Source: Thermophilibacter provencensis
GTDB lineage: Bacteria; Actinomycetota; Coriobacteriia; Coriobacteriales; Atopobiaceae
DNA: 64,000 nucleotides
Assembly (NCBI RefSeq): GCF_030372065.1
Contig: NZ_JAUDEA010000009.1
Span: 1 to 64,000, forward strand
Reading direction: 5' to 3'
The notes under the pieces are model-generated. The model was not told the DNA's origin. It saw nothing but the letters and a program-made list of their open reading frames with translations, and did no database searches. The position numbers and the translations under genes are program-made. Below, one piece after another: positions 26,201 to 33,854 of the stretch. Each line of letters begins with the position of its first letter. Position 1 is the stretch's first letter.

Positions 26201-27591
26201 CGACCGCGAACGATCACGTTTCCTGAGCTGATTCCCGTGACCGTACATGAGCTGATTCCCGTGACCGTACCGCCAATATAGATGCGTCCGGCGTTGGAAT
26301 CGGCCAGCGAGACGTTGCTGTCCGAAATCTCAGACCCAGCCTCAGTCGTCATCGTGGCGCCATTGATGAGCATGAAGATGACGTCAGTTCCCTTGCCGTC
26401 GTGCGACTTGATGTTGCTGATGGTGCCGTTCGGACCGAGCGTGAACTCGGTCGTTGGAGCGGTGCCGAAGTAAGCGACGCCGGCAAAGGCGTTGCCGGTT
26501 GCCCACGTGCAGTTGCGCTCCGACTCATTCGACGTGATGTTGCTGATGCTCCCGTCAACGTAGGTCTTGCCGCCGTCCTCGGAGAAGATCGCGCGGCCGT
26601 TGAGGTCCTGGATCGACGACCCAGCCTCCATCCTGAAGGTGCCGCCCTGGTTCCAGACCGCTCCCGCAGGGCCTATGCCGTCTGTGGTGTTGCTGTCGTT
26701 GGATGCGGTTCCCTCGTCCCCGTGCACAGTGTCGGCATCATCGCAGATCATGCTGCCGGCCTTCATGGTAAGCGAGCTGCCGTTGCCGACGTCACCGCCA
26801 ATGCGAACGGCAGACATGCCACCAAAGTTCTTCAGCACGGCACCGGACTCAAGGATGATCGAGCCGTGCCCGTCACCGGATGCCTCAATGATGGCGCCTT
26901 GAACCTTGTCTCTGTTCTCCTTGTTCGTCGTGCTCTGCTCTTGGTAGCTTACCGGCCCGCCTACATTGAGCCCGTTTTGGGGCTGTCGGTTCGCGTCGTC
27001 AAGGGTGATGTCAACGAGAGTGAGCATGGCGTAGTTCTGGACCTCAATCATCGCGGGGTTGTAGCCGCCGCGCCCCCCGTCATTGTGTGCACTAAAGTTA
27101 TCCGCTCGCGTGACGGTGTGCCCGTCGCCATCTATGGTGACAGCCTTGCTCCCGATGTAGATATACGAGCTCAGCGTAATGTCACTCTGCAGGTGAATCG
27201 TTCCGCCGTTCGAAACGGCAGAGACCGCAGCCTGAATCGTCGCGAGCGGCGCGTCTGCGGTGCCAGCGTTGTTGTTGTCGCCACCAACGCCCACGTATAC
27301 GTCCTGCAGCGAGCTCTCGGCCGGGGCCTGCTGCGCCATGGCCTCGGGCACAACGTCGCCCTGCTCGTCAAGGGACTGCTGCGCAGAACTGCTGCCCTCG
27401 TCGAGAGGCGCCTCGCTCTGGTCGGCCTGCCCCTCGCCGTCCCCCTCGACGTCAACCTGAGCGAGGCCTGAGTCTTCGCCCTCAACGGACGTGACCGCCT
27501 CGGCCAGGGCCGAGGTCGGCATCATGCCAAGCACCATGCTCGCGCCAACGAGCACGGCAAGCCACCTCGGGCTCCCTCCCGTATTTCTCAT
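23254..27591 (-). CDS. Large secreted surface protein with sortase-like C-terminus
   Basis: A 1,445-aa exported protein. ATG 27591 follows AAGGAAAGGCGG and gives a signal peptide (WLAVLVGASMVLGMMPTSALAEA). An N-terminal acidic linker is followed by DVYVGVGGDNNNAGTADAPLATIQAAVSAVSNGGTI, the opening of a pectate-lyase-like beta-helix, and many short beta-strand repeats. Three repeats of about 75 aa (HTITASAGEGGTITPSGAV...DQ.FTITPDEGYAIADVKVDG) follow, then a HEHVWSDWKHDEADHWKVCEECG Cys module and an Asp/Asn-rich spacer. The C-terminus IPYAGDDANTTLPG, a hydrophobic helix and RGRRNRG has sortase-signal layout, with IPYAG in place of LPXTG. It probably shares a transcript with the small winged-helix gene 66 bp upstream. 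Confidence 0.8.
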   Translation of the reverse strand: MRNTGGSPRWLAVLVGASMVLGMMPTSALAEAVTSVEGEDSGLAQVDVEGDGEGQADQSEAPLDEGSSSAQQSLDEQGDVVPEAMAQQAPAESSLQDVYVGVGGDNNNAGTADAPLATIQAAVSAVSNGGTIHLQSDITLSSYIYIGSKAVTIDGDGHTVTRADNFSAHNDGGRGGYNPAMIEVQNYAMLTLVDITLDDANRQPQNGLNVGGPVSYQEQSTTNKENRDKVQGAIIEASGDGHGSIILESGAVLKNFGGMSAVRIGGDVGNGSSLTMKAGSMICDDADTVHGDEGTASNDSNTTDGIGPAGAVWNQGGTFRMEAGSSIQDLNGRAIFSEDGGKTYVDGSISNITSNESERNCTWATGNAFAGVAYFGTAPTTEFTLGPNGTISNIKSHDGKGTDVIFMLINGATMTTEAGSEISDSNVSLADSNAGRIYIGGTVTGISSCTVTGISSGNVIVRGRGTNNTFVVEETGLITDCSTTDAGLYYLNGGKPTIEVAGTISNITASEVFFISNNGSRADGTIDITGTIKDCSGTALLAGDPSIVTISGTISNCGGYALVYGAQANGSSESVVNITDGAVISGNHNGGAQIQVTREGAERVADNAGRHVSIAPGTLQGSTTIDLVPFDVTIDSGYAPIKLGNANTVTVNAIKSALNVQHPDWAVVNETGGPIWFQPSEDTVHFVASRPQDTKNTGLYAALVELDEDGTPASGASVTFVEVENGSTIDVTLEGLTAGQSYALMFVNSNEYTITPDAVTIYTGGGQGDESYDDGGWPVVTLTDSLDEITEMTYDGQDVLADGTDPLDYLMSQLVVSYTDADGNPVSNDSVAGEYLVHLSWNDGFDPSKLRINGNLVNEELGLGTIIVRHVQDVDAAKTGESTYAVRTTAPATMESHAVAVVDGNASFTLNGDAGRPVDDTSGVSVLDDSLLTNTGDNRQELLEQKAVDSGLLPELGTGQAYRFAFRYLDLVDANNGNAWVANNGDTTIYLPYPDGMTYEDAQGIDFTLVHYKGLHREYGISGQAEVEEAISNAELETIEVTPTEQGLMFTVPSSGFSPFAMVWQTEAHTVTASAGEGGTITPSGAVVVAEGADQTFSITPDDNHIIADVKIDGQSINLSEVVADDGMGSYTFAAVDADHTIDVSFRAAQHTITATAGEGGSISPSGAVTVADGADQAFTITPDEGYAIADVKVDGVSVGAVDSYAFSDVTGDHTIDVSFRSALHTITASAGEGGTITPNGAVTVADGADQAFTITPDEGYAIADVKVDGVSVGAVDSYAFGNVTGDHTIEATFVAESVTPPAHEHVWSDWKHDEADHWKVCEECGAVKDRSEHVFGTWEQVGDGLWERSCTVCGYVQEGTTSVDDTTDDTGDTDDTGDNNNVADNDDTGVAGDNNNAADNNEAGDEAIPYAGDDANTTLPGLLAVGGAAVAAVALTLRGRRNRG
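23719..24160 (-). repeat. Near-identical tandem repeats within surface protein 2
   Basis: Two 228-bp units encoding 76-aa repeats are almost identical over about 150 bp (from near 23720 and near 23948). A third, diverged unit lies upstream near 24170-24390. Length changes by recombination are expected. A separate 24-bp exact-type duplication (GAGCTGATTCCCGTGACCGT) is at 26227-26274. Confidence 0.8.
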
Positions 27592-27657
27592 GCTTACCGC
27601 CTTTCCTTCGACAATTTGCACATCAAGAAACACCGGCCGCGCCGATGTCCCGTCGTG

Positions 27658-27948
27658 TCACTCGGATGGCACGGCCGGCAGCCGCACTCGATACCAGTTC
27701 GACAGCTGTGCCCCGTTTTCGGCAAAGCGCATCTCGACCTCGATGAGCCCGTCGCGGCGCAGCGCGGCAAGGCCCCGGTCAACGGTCTTGACGTTTCGTC
27801 CGGTGAGTTTTACAAGGTCACGCTTGGTGGAGCAGGTGCCACCGTTGAGCGCGGTCTCCCCACCGATGTAGTGCAGGAGCTCGCGCTGGGTCCTCGTGAG
27901 GCGACGGGGAGCAACTTCGGTATCCCTGACCCCTTCAAACCCCGTCAT
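27658..27948 (-). CDS. Small winged-helix (HTH) DNA-binding protein
   Basis: A 96-aa basic protein. ATG 27948 follows GGGGGG with 6-nt spacing. RRLTRTQRELLHYIGG, STKRDLVKLTGRNVKTVDRGLAALRRDGLIEVEMRF and NWYRVRLP form a helix-turn-helix and wing of the HTH_36/MarR-like kind. It lies 66 bp upstream of surface protein 2 in the same orientation and is probably an autoregulator or local regulator of that gene. Its promoter region contains a 9-G run. I do not recognise a named family, and a plasmid-replication HTH ancestry is another option. Confidence 0.6.
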   Translation of the reverse strand: MTGFEGVRDTEVAPRRLTRTQRELLHYIGGETALNGGTCSTKRDLVKLTGRNVKTVDRGLAALRRDGLIEVEMRFAENGAQLSNWYRVRLPAVPSE

Positions 27949-28031
27949 CACGCACCCCCCTGTCCAAAACGTAGACATTTTTCCCATTGCCCGAAGAAAT
28001 CGCCACTCTGAGCGTTTCTGCAGATGAACGT

Positions 28032-28076
28032 CCCCCCCCCTCGAACATTTTGTACATTTAATCACCCGCCGTTCAA
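28032..28076 (-). promoter_or_regulatory. Promoter candidate with 9-G tract ahead of HTH-surface operon
   Basis: On the minus strand TTGAAC (28071-28076) and TACAAA (28049-28054) are 16 bp apart. A run of 9 G occupies 28032-28040, where transcription should begin. Slipped-strand length change or reiterative transcription at start could control the operon. The interval 27949-28347 otherwise holds two GGGCGTCCACC copies (28212 and 28255) and no gene. Confidence 0.45.
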
Positions 28077-28288
28077 ATTGTCTACTTTATGAGCCTGAGA
28101 ATGGACGGGCGCAGGAGGTCTTCTCACGCGGGTCCTGTGATGTTTCAACATGAAAGGAACCCCGGCCCGCGAGTAAATCTGGGGTCCAAATCTACCCACG
28201 GGCGCAACCATGGGCGTCCACCTTGCGCGGTGCGGAGAGAGGTGGCGGTAGTCGGGCGTCCACCCCGCGCGCGGCGAGGAGAGCCGTG

Positions 28289-28323
28289 AAAAAACGCCCC
28301 GGGCCGAGAAGGGCACGGGGCGT
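28289..28323 (-). terminator. Rho-independent terminator of the divIVA end of the dcw cluster
   Basis: On the minus strand ACGCCCCG pairs with CGGGGCGT and is followed by TTTTTT. It begins 24 bp beyond the divIVA stop and closes the long division transcript. Confidence 0.85.
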
Positions 28324-28347
28324 GAGGGGCGAGATGCGTGCGGCGCG

Positions 28348-29019
28348 CTAGTCGAGGTCGCCGAAATCAGCCGCAGTCGCTGTCGGGGCAGGCGTGGAGA
28401 TGGGGGCCACGGGCGTGGGGGCGGCAACGGGGACGTCGGCGTGCGTGGTACCGGCGGAGCCGGTCAGCGAGGAGGAGAGGCCAACCTGAGACGGGAAGAC
28501 GGCCTCGGCGTCGTCCATGAAGTGCTGGAGGAGCTTCTTGTACTCGGCGCGGAACTCCTCGCGGGAGCTCTTGAGGCGATCGATCTCGTCGAGCTCGTTC
28601 TGCTTCTCGGCGAGGGCCTGACGGATGACCTCGCGGGCCTTGGCGTCGGCCTCGTTACGAATGCGCTCGGCGTTGTCGCGAGCGTCGGCCACGAGCTTGT
28701 CGGCGGACTGCTGGGCAACGATGAGCACCTGGGAGATCTGGCGCTCGGAAGCGGTGAGCGTGTCGGTGGCAACCGGCGCGGGCACGGGGGCCGGCGCGGG
28801 GGCGACCTCGCGCTCCTCGAGGTTGGCAATCTGAGCCTGGGCGGCAGAGAGCTGCTGCTCGGTGGAGGTCAGGCGGCCCTTGAGGTCAGCGATCTTCTGA
28901 AGCATCGCGTCAACCTCGGAGGAGAGCTGCTCGAGGAAGGCGTCGACCTCCTCGGTGTCGTAGCCGTGCTTGGAGGGAGAGAAGGTCTGCTGTTCGATGT
29001 CTGCTGGTGTGATTGCCAT
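28348..29019 (-). CDS. divIVA: DivIVA domain protein
   Basis: A 223-aa coiled-coil protein that marks poles and division sites by binding curved membrane. The N-terminal 30 residues (ITPADIEQQTFSPSKHGYDTEEVDAFLEQL) are the DivIVA lipid-binding motif. Two coiled-coil stretches (to about residue 70 and about 90-165) are separated by a Pro/Ala linker. A disordered Pro/Ala/Thr tail follows. As in other actinobacteria it lies at the end of the dcw region after sepF and yggT. In this group DivIVA often directs wall growth. Confidence 0.92.
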   Translation of the reverse strand: MAITPADIEQQTFSPSKHGYDTEEVDAFLEQLSSEVDAMLQKIADLKGRLTSTEQQLSAAQAQIANLEEREVAPAPAPVPAPVATDTLTASERQISQVLIVAQQSADKLVADARDNAERIRNEADAKAREVIRQALAEKQNELDEIDRLKSSREEFRAEYKKLLQHFMDDAEAVFPSQVGLSSSLTGSAGTTHADVPVAAPTPVAPISTPAPTATAADFGDLD

Positions 29020-29081
29020 TCTATTTCCCTTTCGCTGAGCGCCGGCGCGGACGCCTGCCCGCGCAACCGTACCAGATAATT

Positions 29082-29345
29082 CTACAGAATAAGCGAGAAG
29101 ACCAGTCGCTCGATGATGCCGAGCGCCAATATTGCCACAACTGGCGAGAAGTCAATGCCGCCAAACGGCGGGATGACCCTGCGGAAGATCCCAAGATAGG
29201 GCTCGACCAGCATGCCGATGGCACCGCGAACGTCATCCAGGAAGCCCCCGCCGCGCATGGGAACCCACGACAGGAGGCACCAGACCACGATGAGCACCTC
29301 GTAGATGTTAAACAGACGTTGAATCAAAACGACGAAGTTGAGCAC
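29082..29345 (-). CDS. YggT family membrane protein
   Basis: An 87-aa protein with two hydrophobic segments (residues 5-27 and 64-86) and the family signature SWVPMRGGG...VEPYLGIFRRVIPPFGGIDFSP. The role is not settled; YggT-type genes sit next to sepF and proC in many Gram-positive division clusters, which suggests cell-envelope or division support. It is 21 bp downstream of proC and is followed by divIVA. Confidence 0.88.
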   Translation of the reverse strand: MLNFVVLIQRLFNIYEVLIVVWCLLSWVPMRGGGFLDDVRGAIGMLVEPYLGIFRRVIPPFGGIDFSPVVAILALGIIERLVFSLIL

Positions 29346-29366
29346 TCGGGGAGCCTTTCCTCTTTC

Positions 29367-30179
29367 CTACCTGCCGGCGAGCTCGCGCGTGCGGGCGAGC
29401 GCCGCGTCCACGGCCGCGTACGTCCCGTCCATGAGCGCCGGCTCGAGCTCTCGCAAAGCCGCAGCCGTCGTTCCGCCGGGAGAGGTCACGCGCTCCATAT
29501 ATTCCCTCGGATGCACACCCTCATTCAGCAGCTGCTCGGCGCACCCGCGCATGGTGGTCTCCACCAGCTCGCGCGCGGAGGCCGCGGGAAGCCCGCGCAG
29601 GACGGCGGCGCGCGTGAGCGCATCCACAAAGAGCGAGAAGAACGCGGGAGCCGTGCCAACAACGGCCCCCGAGACGTCCAGCTGGTCCTCGCGCATCACG
29701 GCAACCGACCCAAGCGCCGAGAAGAGCTCGCACGCAAGCGACACGTCATCGGCCGTGGCGCTCGCGCCACCCGTGACGGCCGTGGCGCCGGAGCGCACCT
29801 GCACCGGCAGGTTGGGCATCACGCGCACCACGCGCGCCCCGGGAAGGGCTGCCTCAATGGTGGCGACGCTCACCCCCGCGGCAATGGAGATCACGCACCT
29901 CCCGGCAAGGCGGGCGGCCACCTGTCCCATGACGTCGCCGAGCACCTGGGGCTTCACCGCCAGGATGACGACGTCGGGCTCCTCGGCGGCAAGCGACGGC
30001 GCGTCCGCGAGGACGCGCATGCCGGTCTTGGCGATAGCCGCGCGCTTCTCGGCGTCGGAGTCTGCCACGAGCACGCGCGCGGCGGGGAGCAGACCCGAGT
30101 CGACGAGCCCGCGGGCAATGGAGCCACCCATCGAGCCACCGCCGATGATGCCAACGGAGATGTTCAGCTCAGATGACAT
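29367..30179 (-). CDS. proC: Pyrroline-5-carboxylate reductase
   Basis: The enzyme reduces pyrroline-5-carboxylate to proline with NAD(P)H. The 270-aa chain starts at ATG 30179, 10 bp after the sepF stop; a longer frame upstream overlaps sepF and is rejected. The Rossmann motif is VGIIGGGSMGGSIARGL, and VVILAVKPQVLGDV, RVMPNLPVQVRSGATAV and a C-terminal VTSPGGTTAAALRELE are all family hallmarks. Its place in the division operon next to sepF and yggT is conserved across Gram-positive bacteria. Confidence 0.94.
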   Translation of the reverse strand: MSSELNISVGIIGGGSMGGSIARGLVDSGLLPAARVLVADSDAEKRAAIAKTGMRVLADAPSLAAEEPDVVILAVKPQVLGDVMGQVAARLAGRCVISIAAGVSVATIEAALPGARVVRVMPNLPVQVRSGATAVTGGASATADDVSLACELFSALGSVAVMREDQLDVSGAVVGTAPAFFSLFVDALTRAAVLRGLPAASARELVETTMRGCAEQLLNEGVHPREYMERVTSPGGTTAAALRELEPALMDGTYAAVDAALARTRELAGR

Positions 30180-30189
30180 CGCGCGCCGC

Positions 30190-30831
30190 CTAGCGGACGA
30201 GGTCGCCATCGGCGACGAGCTTGTCGATGTCAGCCTTGGAGAGGGAGGCGCCGGCGGGCAGCACGGCAAAGACGCGGTCGCCCAGCTCCTCGATCTCGCC
30301 GCCGACGCCGTACGAGAAGCCAAAGCAGAAGTCCAGGATGCGCTTGGCCGTCTCGATGTTGGTGTTGCGGAAGACGACGACCACGGGCTGGTTGGTGCGT
30401 ACGCGGCGCACGACGGTCTGGACGTCGTCATAGGAGACCGGCTTGAGCACGTAGGGTGGAAGCTGGCTCGAGGAGATGCGCGAGATGGTGCGCGGGCCGA
30501 GGTCTCCGGGGGTGGGGATGCGCCCGGTCGCGGACTCGTAGGCCTCGGCGGCAGGGGTTTCTGCGTATGCGCGCGGACTCACGGGAGCCGTCTGCTGGGT
30601 GCGCTCGGCGCTCACGGGACGGCCGGAGCGGGTGTAGACGGATACGCTCTCCGCCTCGGGGCGGGGGGTCGTCCCCAGAAGGCGCGGGCTCGAGCCGGGG
30701 TCGCGGCGGCGGGAGGAGGCACCGCGGTCGTAGCCCTCGTCCTCGTAGCCCTCCTCGTAGTAGTCGTCCTCGTAGTAGTCGTCCCCGGCGATGCCGTGGA
30801 GCTTGTCCTTGATCGTGTCGAGAAAACTCAT
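30190..30831 (-). CDS. sepF: Cell division protein SepF
   Basis: A 213-aa cytosolic protein that tethers FtsZ to the membrane, taking the place of FtsA, which is absent here. The ATG at 30831 follows AAGGAG and gives MSFLDTIKDKLHGIAG, the amphipathic membrane helix. An acidic Tyr-rich linker (DDYYEDDYYEEGYEDEGYD) and a Ser/Pro/Arg spacer precede the SepF core (YDDVQTVVRRVRTNQPVVVVFRNTNIETAKRILDFCFGFSYGVGGEIEELGDRVFAVLPAG). The core binds the FtsZ C-terminus, which in this window ends [12 protein letters not shown]. Confidence 0.94.
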   Translation of the reverse strand: MSFLDTIKDKLHGIAGDDYYEDDYYEEGYEDEGYDRGASSRRRDPGSSPRLLGTTPRPEAESVSVYTRSGRPVSAERTQQTAPVSPRAYAETPAAEAYESATGRIPTPGDLGPRTISRISSSQLPPYVLKPVSYDDVQTVVRRVRTNQPVVVVFRNTNIETAKRILDFCFGFSYGVGGEIEELGDRVFAVLPAGASLSKADIDKLVADGDLVR

Positions 30832-30945
30832 GTCATTCTCCTTCATCTGGCTTGCTGCCGTCTGTCTCCCCGCACGCCCGCCCTGCGACCGCGTGTCCAA
30901 AATGCACCCGGTGCAAAGTGGGCACGGCGGATACGGGCGCCGGGG

Positions 30946-31671
30946 TCACGTCAGGGCGTAGCCCTGGTCAAACACGCACCTGCCGAGGCGGACGAGGGTC
31001 GACCCCTCCTCCACCGCGATCTCAAAGTCGTCGCTCATCCCGCACGAGTTCGTCTCGAGCGCGAGCCCCGTGCGCCCGCGCAGCTCCTCGGCGAGCTCCC
31101 TCAGGCCCGAGAAGGTCCTGCGGGCGGCGTCCGCGTCTCCGACGGGAGCCATCGTCATGAGGCCCCGGACGCACAGGCCCGGGAGCGCCACGACCCGCTC
31201 CACGGCGGCGCGGAGCTCGTCCGGCGCAAAGCCGGACTTTGAGGCCTCCCCCGAGACGTTTACCTCGAGAAGCACGTCCGAGCAGATGCCGCGCGCCTCG
31301 CTGCGCACGGAGACCGCCTCGGCAAGGTGCTCCGACGAGATAGAGTGAATGAGCGTCACGCGCCCGATCACCTGGTTGATCTTGTTCTTCTGGAGGTTGC
31401 CGATCATGTCAAAGCGCACGCCCGCCATCTCGGGGAGCTGGCCGAGCGCCTCGAGCTTTCTTCCCAGCTCCTGCGGGCGGTTCTCGCCAAAGGCGTCCCA
31501 GCCCGCCCCGCGGGCGAGAAGCACCTCGCGCGGACCCACGGTCTTGGAGACCGCAATGGCGCGCACGTCGCCCGCGGACCTGCCGGCCCGCCCCGCAGCG
31601 GCGGCAACCCTCTCCAGAATCTCCTCCCGACGCTCGCGAAGGAAGCGCGCGTACTGCTCGTCCTCGCTCAT
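30946..31671 (-). CDS. YggS family pyridoxal-phosphate homeostasis protein
   Basis: A 241-aa PLP-binding barrel protein that holds PLP on Lys43 (IAVSKTVGPREV) and buffers free cofactor. Other family stretches are FGENRPQE, FDMIGNLQKNKINQV, VLLEVNVSGEASKSGF, GLMTMAP and SCGMSDDFEIAVEEGSTLVRLG. It overlaps the YfiH gene start-to-stop by 4 bp. The yfiH-yggS-sepF-proC order is conserved among Gram-positive bacteria, but its reason is not understood. Confidence 0.93.
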   Translation of the reverse strand: MSEDEQYARFLRERREEILERVAAAAGRAGRSAGDVRAIAVSKTVGPREVLLARGAGWDAFGENRPQELGRKLEALGQLPEMAGVRFDMIGNLQKNKINQVIGRVTLIHSISSEHLAEAVSVRSEARGICSDVLLEVNVSGEASKSGFAPDELRAAVERVVALPGLCVRGLMTMAPVGDADAARRTFSGLRELAEELRGRTGLALETNSCGMSDDFEIAVEEGSTLVRLGRCVFDQGYALT

Positions 31672-32528
31672 CGGGGCATCGCCTCCCCCTTCGCGCCCGA
31701 CGCGTCCGCATCAGCGGGCCACGCCCACGCCTCGTTGCGCATCACCGCGAGGGCGCCGTGCCTGCCGCAGGTTCCGCCCTCAGCTCGATACGAGAAGAAC
31801 CGGTCCGTGCTGCTCGCCGTTGAGACGTCGCACCACGAGGTTCGCTCGGGTGAGACGCCGACCTCCGCGAGCGTTGCCGCAAGGCAGGCGGAGAGGTCGA
31901 GGTGGCGCGGCGAGCAGAGCGCCGTCGGCCCAAACTCCGCCGAGAAGCGCTCGGCGAGCTCCTCCGAGACCTCGTAGTCGGGGCCGAGCACGTGCGGCCC
32001 CACGAAGGCGCTGACCTCAGACGGCGCGCACCCTGCCTCCTCGCAGAGCGTGCGCACGGCCTTGGCCGCGATGCGCGCTATCGTCCCGCGCCAGCCGGAG
32101 TGCGCCACGGCAAAGCCGCCGGGGCACGTGAGCACCACGGGGACGCAGTCCGCAAAGCAGAGCAGCACCGGAACGTCGCGCGCCGTGCACACGACGGCGT
32201 CCGCCCCCGCGCGCGCCTCCGCCTGGGCGCTGGCCACGTCATCGGGGCGCCCGGACCGCACGACCACGATGTGGTCGCCGTGCACCTGATGCGGGTTCAC
32301 GAGGTTGCGAAGCAGCCCCTCGGCCCCGATGGCCGCGAGCGCGCGCCTGCGGTTCTCGGCCACGGCGGCCGGGTCGTCACCACAGGCGGAGCCCAGGTTG
32401 AGCGAGGCGTACGGGGCACTCGAGACCCCGCCCGAGCGCTCGGTGAATGCAAAGGTGACCCCGCCCCCAACGGTCTCGTTGGTGAGCAGGGTCACGCCTC
32501 CCACGTGATGTCGTGTCAGGAGGGGCAT
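31668..32528 (-). CDS. YfiH/DUF152 family (multicopper laccase-fold) protein
   Basis: A 286-aa protein of the YfiH family, also called PgeF. Family members cleave nucleosides or correct peptidoglycan-precursor errors. The metal site is visible as His83 (HQVHGD), Cys128 (FADCVPV) and His143 (AHSGWRG). It starts directly after the ftsZ stop on the minus strand (0-bp spacing), so expression is linked to ftsZ. The conserved place beside ftsZ and MurC-family enzymes favours the peptidoglycan editing role, but that is inference. Confidence 0.9.
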   Translation of the reverse strand: MPLLTRHHVGGVTLLTNETVGGGVTFAFTERSGGVSSAPYASLNLGSACGDDPAAVAENRRRALAAIGAEGLLRNLVNPHQVHGDHIVVVRSGRPDDVASAQAEARAGADAVVCTARDVPVLLCFADCVPVVLTCPGGFAVAHSGWRGTIARIAAKAVRTLCEEAGCAPSEVSAFVGPHVLGPDYEVSEELAERFSAEFGPTALCSPRHLDLSACLAATLAEVGVSPERTSWCDVSTASSTDRFFSYRAEGGTCGRHGALAVMRNEAWAWPADADASGAKGEAMPR

Positions 32529-33668
32529 TTAGAGTCGGCTGCGCTTGAGGAACTCGGGAATGTCAAACTCCTTGTCGTTGGAGGACGAGGAGGACTGCGG
32601 GCGGCTCACGTTGATGGGCATGGAGGCCGGCTTGGACTTCGGGGCGCTCCTGTGCTCGGAGGCAGCGGGGCGGGTGACGGTCATCGTGGGCAGCTGCTGC
32701 TGGACGTTGCCGTCGTCAAAGCCGGTGGCGATGACGGTCACGCGGACCTGGTCGCCGAGGGACTCGTCGACCACGGTGCCAAAGATGATCGTGGCCTCGG
32801 GGTCAACGTTCTGGGCAACGAGGTCGGCGGCGTCGTTAATCTCCTGGATGCCGAGGTCCTTGTTGCCGGCGATGGAGAGAAGGACGCGCGTGGCGCCGTC
32901 GATGGAGCCCTCGAGCAGGCGGCTGGAGATGGCCTCCTCGGCGGCGTCGGTGGCGCGGTTGTCGCCGGAGGCGGTGCCGATTCCCATCATCGCGGTGCCG
33001 GAGCTCCTCATGATGGTGCAGACGTCGGCGAAGTCGAGGTTGATGAGGCCCGGGACGGTGATGAGGTCCGTGATGCCCTGGGTGCCCTGGCACAGGACGT
33101 CGTCGGCCATGCGGAAGGCCTCGAGCATGGTGGTCTTCTTCTCGGAGAGGTCGAGCAGGCGGTCGTTGGGGATCACGATGAGCGTGTCGACGTTCTCGGA
33201 GAGGTTGCGGATGCCCTCGATGGCGGAGTTATAGCGCTTGCGGCCCTCAAAGGCGAAGGGCTTGGTCACAACGCCCACGGTGAGGGCCCCGATGTCGTTC
33301 TTGGCGATGTCGGCCACAACGGGGGCAGCGCCGGTACCTGTGCCGCCGCCCTCGCCGGCAGTGATGAAGACCATGTCGGCACCGGCGAGCGCCGCCTTGA
33401 TCTCGTCGCGCGTGTCCTCGGCGGCCTCCTTGCCGACCTCGGGGTTGGCGCCGGCGCCGAGGCCCTTGGTGATGTCGGTGCCAATGTGGACCTTGATGTC
33501 AGCGTCGGAGATGGCGAGAGCCTGGGCGTCGGTGTTGACGGCGACGAACTCAACACCGCGGATGCCCTCCTCGATCATGCGGTTGACGGCGTTGGTGCCG
33601 CCACCGCCCACGCCAACGACCTTGATCACGGCGAGATAGTTGCTGAGGGTGTCGGTGTCCTTGATCAT
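32529..33668 (-). CDS. ftsZ: Cell division GTPase FtsZ
   Basis: The tubulin homologue that forms the division ring. The 379-aa chain starts at ATG 33668 after GAGGAGG. The tubulin signature [13 protein letters not shown] is at 107-119, the T7 loop region ([13 protein letters not shown]) follows, and the C-terminal peptide [12 protein letters not shown] binds SepF and other partners. The upstream 186 bp to ftsQ is AT-richer than the cluster average and contains TTGACG and TATACT motifs on the minus strand (21 bp apart), so ftsZ probably has its own promoter. Confidence 0.97.
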   Translation of the reverse strand: MIKDTDTLSNYLAVIKVVGVGGGGTNAVNRMIEEGIRGVEFVAVNTDAQALAISDADIKVHIGTDITKGLGAGANPEVGKEAAEDTRDEIKAALAGADMVFITAGEGGGTGTGAAPVVADIAKNDIGALTVGVVTKPFAFEGRKRYNSAIEGIRNLSENVDTLIVIPNDRLLDLSEKKTTMLEAFRMADDVLCQGTQGITDLITVPGLINLDFADVCTIMRSSGTAMMGIGTASGDNRATDAAEEAISSRLLEGSIDGATRVLLSIAGNKDLGIQEINDAADLVAQNVDPEATIIFGTVVDESLGDQVRVTVIATGFDDGNVQQQLPTMTVTRPAASEHRSAPKSKPASMPINVSRPQSSSSSNDKEFDIPEFLKRSRL

Positions 33669-33854
33669 CGTGTTCCTCCTCATGGTGCCTACGTACTTCG
33701 TTCTGAGCGTGTTCCTTTACGATTTTTCGCTCATCCCGTCGTAGGCAAAACCCTAAAGGTCAAGTTAAGCCCGACGCTTGGGATAAAGCGAAGTATATTT
33801 GCACACTTGAGGGTAGTTCGTCAAACGGTTTGATGAAACTGTGAACCTCGCAGC

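Noticed and set aside
29338-31242. 634-codon plus-strand frame across proC and sepF
   Set aside because: It is a shadow of well-identified minus-strand genes and has no recognisable domain.
31902-33833. 643-codon plus-strand frame across yfiH and ftsZ
   Set aside because: Antisense of ftsZ; composition is the His/Gly/Val-rich pattern typical of shadow frames.
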